A stretch of DNA of 17,948 nt from Azospirillum sp. 47_25. GTDB taxonomy: Bacteria; Pseudomonadota; Alphaproteobacteria; RF32; CAG-239. Under the pieces are notes generated by a model, which was not told the DNA's origin, made no database searches, and was given only the letters and a program-made list of their open reading frames with translations. How positions within the stretch are numbered: position 1 is the first letter of the stretch; every line of letters starts with the position of its first letter. The stretch lies in NCBI GenBank assembly GCA_001917125.1, contig MNTU01000001.1, forward strand, positions 1 through 17,948, read 5' to 3'. A program made the position numbers and the translations under genes. Below are positions 1-6,898 of this stretch, one piece after another.

Positions 1-82
1 TGCCTTTTACTGCTGCTGTAATCTTTCCATGTGCCGGCAGATATTTATTGCCTCTCAATTAAATCCAGCCTCAATCCCCTCG

Positions 83-370
83 CTATTCTTCTTCCCGTCC
101 CTTCTCCGGACTTGCTCTGAATACTTCCTCCGGCTGCAAAAAAGCCTCTCCTGAAACCGTTTCTCTCAGTGCCGCCCTCTCCTTATCCTCGCCTAGCTCA
201 ACCTCCAACACCATGTGGTCGCTTCGCGTCAGCCACTCTCTTCCCCCGTGTATCCTGAACGCCTCCGCTCTCCTCAATAACCCTCTCCCCAACCACGCGT
301 AATCTATATGATAACCTCGCCTCTTTATGCGATGGTAATGAAGCGACGCTGCTATATCATATTTAGTACG
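83..370 (-). pseudogene. C-terminal remnant of an endonuclease/exonuclease/phosphatase (EEP) family hydrolase
   Basis: The minus-strand frame is open from the stop before 427 down to the TAG at 83-85 but has no ATG. The readable part contains YHIDYAWL (about 302-325) and, further on, WLTRSDHMVLEVEL. This spacing of an HIDY segment and a terminal SDHM is typical of the C-terminal end of the EEP (DNase I-like, Mg2+-dependent) fold, where the SDH histidine is catalytic. Only about 95 residues remain where the family has 220-300, and the catalytic N-terminal half is missing, with the cold-shock gene lying directly upstream. The fragment uses AGA, AGG, ATA and GGG/GGA codons heavily, unlike neighbouring genes that prefer CGC/CGG, which suggests foreign origin. 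A short TTG-started ORF (83-292) could be translated, but function is unlikely. The family call is from motifs only. Confidence 0.5.
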
Positions 371-413
371 GATTGCGATGAAAAGAAAATTGCAGATAAA
401 AAAATAAAGCGGT

Positions 414-623
414 TTATTGGTTAATTATTTCCACATTTTCCGCTGCCGGACGACCTTTGTCATCATAAATTTCAAATCTAACTTTTTGTCCGGGCAACAG
501 GCGCTTTAATCCTGATTTTTGCAGAAGCGTCGCGTGTATAAAAATATCTTTCACATTTGCTTCCGATTGTATGAAACCGTATCCCTTTTTCATATTGTAC
601 CATTTGACCGTACCTTCTAACAT
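414..623 (-). CDS. Cold-shock domain protein (CspA family)
   Basis: A 69-residue single cold-shock domain, the normal size for this family. These are small cytoplasmic five-stranded OB-fold proteins that bind single-stranded RNA and DNA and melt mRNA structure. The RNP1 motif reads KGYGFI (residues 13-18; the commoner form is KGFGFI) and RNP2 reads DIFIH (26-30). KWYN near the N-terminus is also typical. The ATG at 621-623 is preceded by AAAGGA about nine bases upstream, which fixes the start. The gene stands alone, divergent from mntP, with its own promoter and a leader of only about 45 nt. That is shorter than the long thermosensor leader of E. coli cspA, so cold induction by that mechanism is not evident. 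Which csp paralogue this is cannot be told from the sequence. Confidence 0.93.
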   Translation of the reverse strand: MLEGTVKWYNMKKGYGFIQSEANVKDIFIHATLLQKSGLKRLLPGQKVRFEIYDDKGRPAAENVEIINQ

Positions 624-673
624 TAATAAAATCCTTTGGATGGTGAATAGATACCAGCTTGATTGGTAAATAA

Positions 674-701
674 ATTATATATCTGATTTTTTTTAGGACA
701 A
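674..701 (-). promoter_or_regulatory. Predicted sigma70-type promoter of the cold-shock gene
   Basis: Reading leftward, TTGTCC (696-701) is followed after 16 bases by a perfect TATAAT (674-679). Transcription would start near 667 and reach the ATG at 623 after about 45 nt. The spacer contains a run of eight A residues. Confidence 0.6.
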
Positions 702-834
702 TATAACATTTTTCTTTCTTAGATATCGAAAAATTATGACACTCAAAAAAAGACAGGATATTGTAAAAGTGAAATTATTCTTGAGAAGTTAAAATAAATC
801 GGTTATTGGTAAAACGACAATTCTGGAGCCGTCA

Positions 835-1401
835 ATGACTTTATTTGATATTTTTCTTTTGGGACTGGCATTATCCGTAGATGCTTTTGTCGTCTCTTTT
901 TCTTATGGACTGGTGCTGAAGCCGCACCGAATGTCTAATGGGCTGAAATTGGGAGCCGCAACCGGTTTTTTCCAGTTTTTAATGCCGGTTATCGGCTGGT
1001 ACGGTGCTCGCAGCATCAACCGCTATATCGAGAGCATTGATCATTGGCTGGCTTTTTTTGTGTTTCTGGCTCTGGGAGTTAAAATTATAAACGATGCTCT
1101 GTATGAAGAGGCGGAAGAGAAGCAGCCTCTGCAAAAAAAATTAACTCTTCAAGCCCTGTTTATGATAGGCATTGCTACCAGCATTGACGCTTTGGTGACC
1201 GGCGCAACAATTTACTTTATGCAGACGCCGATTTGGTTGTCAGCCGTTATTATCGGCTGCACCACATTTGCCTGTGCCGCTTTCGGCTATGGCTTATGCC
1301 GCGTTTTAAAACGATTTTCGACAAAATACCTTGAAGTGGCAGCCGGCATAATTTTGATAGCTTTAGGCTGTAAAGTCCTTTTTGAACATCTTTCTGCCTA
1401 A
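835..1401 (+). CDS. mntP: Manganese efflux pump MntP
   Basis: An inner-membrane exporter of Mn2+ in the MntP (YebN, DUF204) family, 188 residues, the usual length. The two repeat halves are visible: LALSVDAFVVS (Asp16) in the first helix and GIATSIDALVTG (Asp118) in the fourth. These acidic residues in membrane helices are essential for transport in the family. GFFQFLMPVIGWYG (about 44-57) is a further family signature. About six hydrophobic helices are expected, with a charged cytoplasmic loop around 90-103. The ATG at 835 follows GGAG with a six-base gap. In many bacteria mntP is controlled by MntR or a yybP-ykoY manganese riboswitch. I searched the 210-base upstream spacer and saw neither a recognisable riboswitch core nor a strong promoter (only a weak TTGAGA-17-TATTGG). 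Confidence 0.93.
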   Translation: MTLFDIFLLGLALSVDAFVVSFSYGLVLKPHRMSNGLKLGAATGFFQFLMPVIGWYGARSINRYIESIDHWLAFFVFLALGVKIINDALYEEAEEKQPLQKKLTLQALFMIGIATSIDALVTGATIYFMQTPIWLSAVIIGCTTFACAAFGYGLCRVLKRFSTKYLEVAAGIILIALGCKVLFEHLSA

Positions 1402-1432
1402 AGAACGGAAACAATACTGGACAAAAAAAGAT

Positions 1433-1464
1433 TAATTTGTTATATTCAACGCAATAACAAATTA
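1433..1464. repeat. Perfect 11-bp inverted repeat downstream of mntP
   Basis: TAATTTGTTAT (1433-1443) and ATAACAAATTA (1454-1464) are perfect inverted copies around a 10-base loop. It lies 32 bases after the mntP stop and about 20 bases before the next ATG. It has no T tract, so it is a poor terminator. It could be an AT-rich operator or an mRNA 3'-end stem. Confidence 0.6.
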
Positions 1465-1485
1465 TGAATTTAATACTTATATCAA

Positions 1486-1869
1486 ATGAAAAAGTTACTT
1501 TCTTTGAGTGTAAGTGCTGTACTGCTGCTTATGACTGTTCATTTCCGCCTTTGGGGATTTGTTTATGTCGGTTGGATTTGTATGCTCCTGTTGGTTTTCT
1601 TGTGGGTTTGGCTCCTGTGGGGCGAAAATTTTCTCTGGGAACGAAAACTTGCGGAATGGTTTGAAAAAGCTATCAATAACCCGGGCATAGCCGCGGAACC
1701 GGAAGATTTTGTCGTCAGGGAGGTCCTTCGGGACGAATCTCCCCTGCTTGCCGAAAGTCTTTACCGGATTTATAAACGCAAAGCCGTCGAAACGCTCGAT
1801 ATCGGACAAAGTCGCCGCTATTTGAAACTTTGTTCCCACCTGCAAAAAATACAGAGATTTTCAAAATAA
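1486..1869 (+). CDS. Hypothetical membrane-anchored protein
   Basis: 127 residues, not recognised. Two hydrophobic segments are visible, about residues 3-18 and 22-46, the second rich in Trp, Leu and Val (IC-MLLLVFLWVWLLWG). They form a membrane hairpin or a signal-anchor plus helix. The remaining 80 residues are charged and probably helical and cytoplasmic. The start ATG at 1486 has no convincing Shine-Dalgarno sequence; no better start is seen. The next gene begins 26 bases after its stop and has the same layout, a membrane hairpin followed by a helical soluble part, so the two are probably cotranscribed and may be diverged tandem copies. Similar short segments near the C-termini are YLKLCSHLQKI here and RYNNLCREILEKV there. 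No function can be assigned. Confidence 0.65.
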   Translation: MKKLLSLSVSAVLLLMTVHFRLWGFVYVGWICMLLLVFLWVWLLWGENFLWERKLAEWFEKAINNPGIAAEPEDFVVREVLRDESPLLAESLYRIYKRKAVETLDIGQSRRYLKLCSHLQKIQRFSK

Positions 1870-1895
1870 TTACTAACCGTAAAATCCTTATCGAG

Positions 1896-2309
1896 ATGAA
1901 AACAAATTTTTGGTTGGGTGCCTTGTTCGGTGCCGGAGTGTTGTTAAGTTTGTGGGATGCCAGGTTTTGGTTCCCCGTTGTTTTAATCGTTCTGCTTGCT
2001 CTGTGGGGAGAATATAATTCCCGCCCCGGCAAGAAAAATGAGGCCAAAAGCCGGAAGATATTCGAAACCTTTCGTGAAAATGTCGAATATTTTGACAATG
2101 AGTGGATGGTCAACAAAGAGCTGAACCGGTATCCGGTCAGACACTTGTGTTATCTTCGCGATGCGCTTAAAAAAGAAATTTTCCATTCCGGCGGCAGTGA
2201 TATGCTGCTGACTGCCGGCGAAGAAGCTGCAATGGACAGATATAACAACCTCTGTCGGGAAATTTTAGAGAAAGTAGAAAAGAGAATACCGGATAAATAT
2301 CTGGATTAA
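1896..2309 (+). CDS. Hypothetical membrane-anchored protein, possible paralogue of the preceding gene
   Basis: 137 residues from the ATG at 1896, not recognised. A longer version from a TTG at 1830 would overlap the previous gene and adds residues with no character, so I prefer 1896 although its Shine-Dalgarno is weak. Two hydrophobic stretches occupy about residues 5-19 and 25-38 (FWFPVVLIVLLALWG), followed by a basic linker with RPGKKNEAKSRK and then a charged helical domain of about 85 residues. The strong bidirectional terminator that follows ends the transcript. The order mntP, this pair, terminator allows one operon, but there is a 85-base gap with an inverted repeat after mntP, so the pair may also be separate. 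Function unknown. Confidence 0.68.
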   Translation: MKTNFWLGALFGAGVLLSLWDARFWFPVVLIVLLALWGEYNSRPGKKNEAKSRKIFETFRENVEYFDNEWMVNKELNRYPVRHLCYLRDALKKEIFHSGGSDMLLTAGEEAAMDRYNNLCREILEKVEKRIPDKYLD

Positions 2310-2341
2310 AGCAAAAGGGGCGTTATGCCCCTTTTGCTTTA
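2307..2341. terminator. Bidirectional intrinsic terminator
   Basis: A perfect 15-bp stem with a five-base loop (GTTAT, 2322-2326). The core is GCAAAAGGGGC against GCCCCTTTTGC, flanked by A and T runs so that it works in both directions. It sits between the stop of the gene ending at 2309 and the thioesterase stop at 2344, ending both converging transcripts. Confidence 0.9.
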
Positions 2342-2343
2342 TA

Positions 2344-3087
2344 TTAAGAACGCTTCTGCCATTTAATTCGGACTTTAGCCAGCTCTCGGCCGTCGCTCAG
2401 CGCCGTAATGTCATGCAAAGAAACGTTTTCCTGTATTTCTGTGATTATTTTAACCCGTTCGCCGTAGTGGCCTTCCTTTTTAAAGGCGATTTCAAGCTCC
2501 TGCGGCACATGTTCGAGGCGAAACGCCGGATCGACCGATTCGCTGGCCCAAAGCGGATAGACAGCGTTGTTAACGTGGTTATTGACGTCAATATCATCAT
2601 AACGGACTTTAAACTCAGTTGTTGTATCTTCTTTTTCAGGCTGAGGAAGCTTGGCAAAATCCGTTTCCAAAGCCCTTTCGGGGATAACCTGATAATCGGG
2701 CAGATTCTCACGCAGTCCGACCGGACGCTTCTTGGCAAAATCAATTAAAATCCATTGACTGGCGGCAACGATAATCGGATGTCCGGTTTCATCCTCCACC
2801 CGGAAATCTCTGATGGCTCCCAGCCTGCGCTCTTCACAGGGCCAAGTAATGACTTTGATTGTTTCGTGCCAACGCGGCAGCCGGTCAATTCTGATGTGAT
2901 AATTGGAGCCGACCCAGGCCAGCCCTTTGGTTCGGCAGAAATCATATCCGAGCCCCATTTGATTGGCGTGGCTGTCAGCGACATCCTGAAAAATATTGAG
3001 CAGCGTAATCAAACGCAGTTGACCGTCCCGGTCACATTCATAGCTGCGAACCGGATATTCCCGTATAAATTTCTCAATTTTTGACAT
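2344..3087 (-). CDS. Acyl-ACP thioesterase (FatA/FatB-like)
   Basis: A 247-residue cytoplasmic enzyme with two hotdog domains in tandem, the size usual for bacterial acyl-ACP thioesterases. It releases free fatty acids from acyl-acyl carrier protein. The N-terminal half has the hotdog helix LLNIFQDVADSHANQMGLG (about 29-47). The second half carries DIDVNNHVNN (165-174), matching the plant FatB catalytic DxNxH pattern, here Asp167, Asn169 and His171. An Asp164-Asp165 pair precedes it. The start ATG lies inside the last codons of the upstream MBL-fold gene (14-bp overlap), so the two are translationally linked. Likely roles are trimming membrane acyl chains or making free fatty acids; chain-length specificity cannot be read from the sequence. 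The call as a family member is firm. Confidence 0.87.
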   Translation of the reverse strand: MSKIEKFIREYPVRSYECDRDGQLRLITLLNIFQDVADSHANQMGLGYDFCRTKGLAWVGSNYHIRIDRLPRWHETIKVITWPCEERRLGAIRDFRVEDETGHPIIVAASQWILIDFAKKRPVGLRENLPDYQVIPERALETDFAKLPQPEKEDTTTEFKVRYDDIDVNNHVNNAVYPLWASESVDPAFRLEHVPQELEIAFKKEGHYGERVKIITEIQENVSLHDITALSDGRELAKVRIKWQKRS

Positions 3088-4612
3088 CTGTCCTTTTTCG
3101 CCTCCTCAGTTTCGGTTTTAAGGGATTTTGCCGTTGATGTAAATACATTTTAAATCTCCGCAGACAGCGGCGGTTGCTGATGGTGCGCCGCAGAAAGCCG
3201 ATTCCCGAAGTCGCCGTTTGAAAAACTTCTTTCAGATAAGCCTGGTTGTCATTATAAACAACAACCAGCCATTTGGCGGGGAGTTCCTGAATCTTTTCAT
3301 AGCCGTCTTTTCCCAACCGCCAAATTTCGTTGTTGGCCGGTGTCGGCATTATCAGCTCCATACCGCAGAAAGCCGCCAGTTCCCGCACATTATCAATAAC
3401 AAAAGCCGGCGTGTGCGTCGGGATAAACGTTGCCCGGGGCAGGTGAAGATGCAGATATTCCATATCGCCCCAAAACCCATGGCCAAACCCTTGCAGTTCG
3501 GGGAATTCATCAACTCCGACGAATTTGATGTTGTGCGCATTAAGCTGCCCTTTCAGCGGATTAAAAAAGGTTTTGGCGGTAATAATGCCGAAACAGTTGC
3601 TCCGGTCGGCGTCAAACGCGGCGGAAATATGGTTATATGTGCCGATAACGACATAATTGTTGTCCAGAGCGGCAATTTCGTCCCGCTCATGCGTATAAAT
3701 AACTTTGATTCGCTTGCCGGCCAGTTTGGTAAAGTTGATGCCGTATTTCTGTATCAAATGAAGATAGCCGTAAAAATCCGGATTACCGAAAAAGACAACA
3801 TTCTTTTTGAGTTTCAAAGCTGCCAGAAAAGCAATGATATACATCTCGGGATGTGTCGGATATACCGGCAGAAAAATCTTTGGTTTATTGTGTTTTTGCA
3901 GCAGACTGACCAGCTTGCGGAAAGTTGTTACCTCTTTGGTGGCAAAACCATCGTCATAAATTCCGTAGAAGTCCGCCACCACATAATTTATGCTGCCTGA
4001 CAGTTCACGGATTCGTTTCAGGTCGGTCGGCTTGCGGAAATAGGTGGATTGGTCGATTTTCATATCCCCGGTATGATAAACAACCGCATGAGACGATTTG
4101 ATAATAAAACCCAGACTGTCAAAACAGGTATGGCTGGAACTGATGGTCTCGATTTCCAAACTGCCGATTTTGATTTTGTCGCCGGGCGCAACGGTGATTT
4201 GAGCCGGGCGCTGAGTCTTGGGAATTTGATAGAATTTATACAAATCCTCCAGAATCATAAAGGTATATTTCCCGGCATAAAGATCCGGCAAATGATAGCC
4301 GGCCTTCAGATAATGAATGATGCCGTTAAGATGATCCGGATGAGAATGGGTCAAAAAAATGGCTTTGGCCGTATCATATTCCCCGACCAGCAGATTCCGA
4401 ATATCCGGAACCGCGGCGGTTGAATTCTGAACGCCCAAAGCCTGATGGTTGTCAAACTTCCCCAAATCCACGATAATCGTAGTTCGGCGCAAGTTTCCTT
4501 CCTTGTTTGGTTGAAGGTCGGTATATCGGTAACAGTGCCCGCTGATTTGGTCAATATTGTTTCCGCCCAGCGGCTGCCAGTATAAACCGGCCTGATTAAT
4601 TGCAGTACTCAT
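3074..4612 (-). CDS. RNase J-like metallo-beta-lactamase fold hydrolase with a basic C-terminal tail
   Basis: 512 residues. The zinc-binding signature HSHPDH is at 89-94 (His89, His91, Asp93, His94), with further candidate ligands His161 (SSSH) and Asp183 (YHTGDMKID). A beta-CASP-like insertion follows at about 205-370. GFGHGFWGD (375-383) and IPTH (397-400) resemble the late motifs of RNase J, where a conserved SGHA and a C-terminal histidine complete the active site. The first of these is altered here. RNase J enzymes are 5' exonucleases and endonucleases acting on RNA. The sequence looks divergent from standard RNase J, and the last 45 residues are strongly basic (RRRKR near the end), suitable for nucleic-acid contact. 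It is 39 bases after the lytic transglycosylase and overlaps the thioesterase. RNA cleavage is inferred, not shown; another MBL-fold hydrolase role is possible. Confidence 0.78.
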   Translation of the reverse strand: MSTAINQAGLYWQPLGGNNIDQISGHCYRYTDLQPNKEGNLRRTTIIVDLGKFDNHQALGVQNSTAAVPDIRNLLVGEYDTAKAIFLTHSHPDHLNGIIHYLKAGYHLPDLYAGKYTFMILEDLYKFYQIPKTQRPAQITVAPGDKIKIGSLEIETISSSHTCFDSLGFIIKSSHAVVYHTGDMKIDQSTYFRKPTDLKRIRELSGSINYVVADFYGIYDDGFATKEVTTFRKLVSLLQKHNKPKIFLPVYPTHPEMYIIAFLAALKLKKNVVFFGNPDFYGYLHLIQKYGINFTKLAGKRIKVIYTHERDEIAALDNNYVVIGTYNHISAAFDADRSNCFGIITAKTFFNPLKGQLNAHNIKFVGVDEFPELQGFGHGFWGDMEYLHLHLPRATFIPTHTPAFVIDNVRELAAFCGMELIMPTPANNEIWRLGKDGYEKIQELPAKWLVVVYNDNQAYLKEVFQTATSGIGFLRRTISNRRCLRRFKMYLHQRQNPLKPKLRRRKRTDVKN

Positions 4613-4615
4613 TTT

Positions 4616-4636
4616 TTTGGCTCTTTCTAAGCCAAA
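4616..4636. repeat. Short hairpin in the leader of the MBL-fold gene
   Basis: TTTGGCT (4616-4622) and AGCCAAA (4630-4636) pair around a seven-base loop. The hairpin fills most of the 39-base gap between the transglycosylase stop and the MBL-fold start, and covers the region where a Shine-Dalgarno sequence would lie. It may tune translation or process the transcript. Confidence 0.45.
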
Positions 4637-4651
4637 GTTTTATCAGTGTAT

Positions 4652-5428
4652 TTAGTTGCTCGCAATTAATTTGTTTCTTCTATACTCCGCTAATTTTGCT
4701 TCTCGCCATGCGCGAGCGTCAATCTTATTGGCGCCTTTGCGAACGGCTTCCGGCTTAACTGCTGCAACTTTAACCGCCGTCGGTGCCTTTCTGACTTCTT
4801 TTAACGCTGCTTTCTGGGCTTCGATACGTTCACCGAACAAACGTTCGTCATTGTCTTTGCTGGCCATTCTGACAACTTCATAAGCCGAAACGATTTTTTT
4901 CTTATAGCGCTGGGCCTTGTGCGGAGTGGTGGAATGATAAGCCATTGCCGCTTTTAACCAGTCTTTGCCTTTTTTAAGGTAAAGACTTTTCAGGTATTTG
5001 GCTGCATAGGTTACATTCTTCTGCGGATCTAAGGCGTCTTCAATGCTTTTAAAAGCTTTGCCGTGATATGAGAGGTTAATCTGCATACACCCGACGTCAA
5101 TGCTTTTAACGCCCTGAGCCTGCAGTTTTTTGATTGCCTTGACAGCTTCAGCTTTGGTTTTGAAAAATTGTCCCTTGCCTTGGGCATTGATTGTCCAGGG
5201 CCAAGCCAGCGACTGCTGTTCTTTCTCGTTCCAGCGTCCGGTTTCAACGCTCGAGATTGTGGTGAGCAGGTGCTTTTTGATTTGGTATTCTTTTTCAATT
5301 TTTTTTGTGGCGTTCAGGCAGGAATAAGTATCGTCAGCAAAGTACTGACTGGCCTCTGCCCGAACCGGCTGAAGCAACATCAGCAGGATAACAAAAAACA
5401 TTAAAAATTTTGACACGAAACGTCGCAT
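4652..5428 (-). CDS. Exported lytic transglycosylase (SLT domain)
   Basis: 258 residues. An N-terminal signal peptide (MRRFVSKF, then a hydrophobic core, cleavage after VRA at about residue 24) exports it to the periplasm. The SLT domain follows: SVETGRW with the likely catalytic Glu62, AWPWTIN (75-81), GCMQINLSYHG (113-123) and a YHS segment near 165. These enzymes cut the MurNAc-GlcNAc bond of peptidoglycan and leave 1,6-anhydro ends. AWPWTIN is a segment I associate with alphaproteobacterial SLT proteins. The C-terminal 70 residues are charged, Ala/Lys/Arg-rich and low in complexity, a probable cell-wall contact tail. The gene heads a same-strand row with the MBL-fold and thioesterase genes. 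I cannot tell a wall-remodelling enzyme from a dedicated enzyme of a secretion or flagellar system; no such genes are nearby. Confidence 0.85.
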   Translation of the reverse strand: MRRFVSKFLMFFVILLMLLQPVRAEASQYFADDTYSCLNATKKIEKEYQIKKHLLTTISSVETGRWNEKEQQSLAWPWTINAQGKGQFFKTKAEAVKAIKKLQAQGVKSIDVGCMQINLSYHGKAFKSIEDALDPQKNVTYAAKYLKSLYLKKGKDWLKAAMAYHSTTPHKAQRYKKKIVSAYEVVRMASKDNDERLFGERIEAQKAALKEVRKAPTAVKVAAVKPEAVRKGANKIDARAWREAKLAEYRRNKLIASN

Positions 5429-5674
5429 CCCTCTGTTCCCTCAAAATGGCCGCAAACATCCCTTATGCAACTAATATGCCAATTTCAGTCTGTGATTCGC
5501 CGAATTAAATAATTAAAAATTTTGAGGTTGGTTAATCTAAAATATAAACTCCCGATTACACATCCAAAACATTGATAATTAAGTATAATCAATAAGTTAT
5601 AATTAAAAAACACAGCATGCACCTAAGCTATTTAAGCTCGGGCTCTGCCAAAAACAAGAGGGGTTATAGCATAA

Positions 5675-6565
5675 TTATTTTTTAAAATCCAGCAAAAAGT
5701 TGCCTAAGCGCAGAATGGCTTTGCAAATGTTGTCGCTAAGCATTGAAAATGCGTTATTTTTTTTATACACACGTTCATTCATATATAGCCCGCGGTTAAT
5801 TTCCATTTGCATGGTATAAATTCCTTTGCGCGGCTGACAGTAGTTAAAGGTGATATATGCGCCGGAATAGGGGCAGTTGTCGGCAACGTTATACCCGTCT
5901 TCCTCCAGCTGCTGTTTAAAAATATCATGCATTTCGGCCGGACAGCTCTGCTCAAACAAAGTGCCCAGGCAAAAGTCGATTTTGGCGGTATCCTGCATCA
6001 GCGAACAAATTTCGGACGGCATGGAGTGGCAGTCCAGCACCAGGCAGAAGCCGAATTTTTTGATGACTTTGTCAATCAGCTGCTGTAATTTTTTATGATA
6101 TGGGTCATATACCCGGGCAAAGCGCTCTGTTACTTCGTTGTAATCGAGCAGGCCGTCATAAATGCTGTGGTTTTTTGCCGTAATGCGGTGAATGACGCCC
6201 AGTCCGACACGGCAGCGCCGGCCGCCGATATTGCTTTCGTTGGCATGCGGATGATTGTAAAACATGGTCGGGTCAAGTTCAATCTTATCTCGGTTGACAT
6301 CGACAAACGAACGGGCGATATTCATTGCAACCATCGGAATACCGGCATCTGAAGCCTTTTTAACCAGTTCATCGACAAATGAATCTTCGTTGCTGCGCAG
6401 TTCGTCGATTCCGCAGCGGCTGTTGGCCAGAAACTCTTCCGGAAAAAGCATACCCTTGTGCGGAACCGATAAGACCATGGGAAACTTAATATCTTTGCTG
6501 TTATATTCGTCAAAGATATTTAGTTTGGAATAGTCGACTTTAAAATCCAGTTTTTTATCTGCCAA
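5675..6565 (-). CDS. N-formylglutamate amidohydrolase family protein (HutG-like)
   Basis: About 296 residues, cytoplasmic. Family motifs in order, numbered from the longer 301-residue reading: SVPHKG (38-43), ARSFVDVNR (89-97), LDCHSMP (182-188) and, near the end, a GAYITFNY and MQMEINRGLYM pair. The histidines and acidic residues in these blocks bind the metal in the family. The best-known member hydrolyses N-formylglutamate to glutamate and formate in histidine degradation, but no hut genes are present here and many members have unknown substrates. There is no ATG before the conserved core. I chose the TTG at 6563-6565 because AAAGGG lies about six bases upstream; a TTG at 6578-6580 gives five more residues but has no Shine-Dalgarno. 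The gene stands alone, antiparallel to the tRNA. Confidence 0.82.
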   Translation of the reverse strand: MADKKLDFKVDYSKLNIFDEYNSKDIKFPMVLSVPHKGMLFPEEFLANSRCGIDELRSNEDSFVDELVKKASDAGIPMVAMNIARSFVDVNRDKIELDPTMFYNHPHANESNIGGRRCRVGLGVIHRITAKNHSIYDGLLDYNEVTERFARVYDPYHKKLQQLIDKVIKKFGFCLVLDCHSMPSEICSLMQDTAKIDFCLGTLFEQSCPAEMHDIFKQQLEEDGYNVADNCPYSGAYITFNYCQPRKGIYTMQMEINRGLYMNERVYKKNNAFSMLSDNICKAILRLGNFLLDFKK

Positions 6566-6736
6566 GATCAGCCCTTTCAACGCATACTTTTTAACCTTAG
6601 CCCAGTATAAGCCGAAAAGATTAACTTTTTAATAATTTGTCGGCAAATAAAAAGTTCCGGAATAAAAGAATTATGCGGCAGAAAGAGAGAAGAAGAAAGC
6701 AATTTGATTTTTTTCCGCCCTTGATGAAATTTTCGC

Positions 6737-6765
6737 TTGATTTGTAAAATCTTTTATTGTATTAA
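6737..6765 (+). promoter_or_regulatory. Promoter of tRNA-Val
   Basis: TTGATT (6737-6742), a 17-base spacer and TATTAA (6760-6765) put the transcription start about seven bases later, just before the tRNA 5' end at 6778. Confidence 0.65.
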
Positions 6766-6777
6766 AGACAAATCGTC

Positions 6778-6854
6778 GGGTGTGTAGCTCAGGTGGTTAG
6801 AGCGCTACGTTGACATCGTAGAGGTCGCAAGTTCGAGTCTTGCCACTCCCACCA
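6778..6854 (+). tRNA. tRNA-Val (anticodon GAC)
   Basis: A 77-base cloverleaf with an encoded CCA end. The anticodon arm is CTACG-TTGACAT-CGTAG, giving anticodon GAC, which reads GUC and GUU. The D arm is GCTC/GAGC. The T arm is GCAAG-TTCGAGT-CTTGC. The acceptor GGGTGTG pairs with CACTCCC except at position 4-69, where a U faces a U. Everything else is canonical, and promoter and terminator flank it closely, so the gene is probably functional. Confidence 0.96.
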
Positions 6855-6858
6855 ATTC

Positions 6859-6886
6859 AAAATCTCCTTCAGGGAGATTTTTTTTT
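6859..6886 (+). terminator. Intrinsic terminator of tRNA-Val
   Basis: A nine-bp stem built on AAATCTCC and GGAGATTT with a five-base loop (6868-6872), running into a T tract to 6886. It lies five bases after the tRNA CCA end. It may also slow the converging tag transcript, though the T run on that side is short. Confidence 0.88.
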
Positions 6887-6898
6887 GTATTTATTCGA

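Noticed and set aside
624..834. A manganese riboswitch (yybP-ykoY) upstream of mntP
   Set aside because: I looked for its conserved core and paired elements in the spacer and did not find them.
1464..1664. A 66-codon frame starting in the inverted repeat after mntP
   Set aside because: It lies inside the 1486 gene in another frame, has a Cys-rich, unconserved-looking translation, and lacks a ribosome-binding site.
3218..4000. A 260-codon rightward open frame across the MBL-fold gene
   Set aside because: It is antisense to a gene with clear catalytic motifs and its translation has no domain character.
5429..5674. AT-rich spacer with a rough palindrome around 5571-5593
   Set aside because: The palindrome is imperfect, with 6-bp matching arms only, and the region shows no coding frame, terminator or clear promoter. 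I see nothing in it that I can support.
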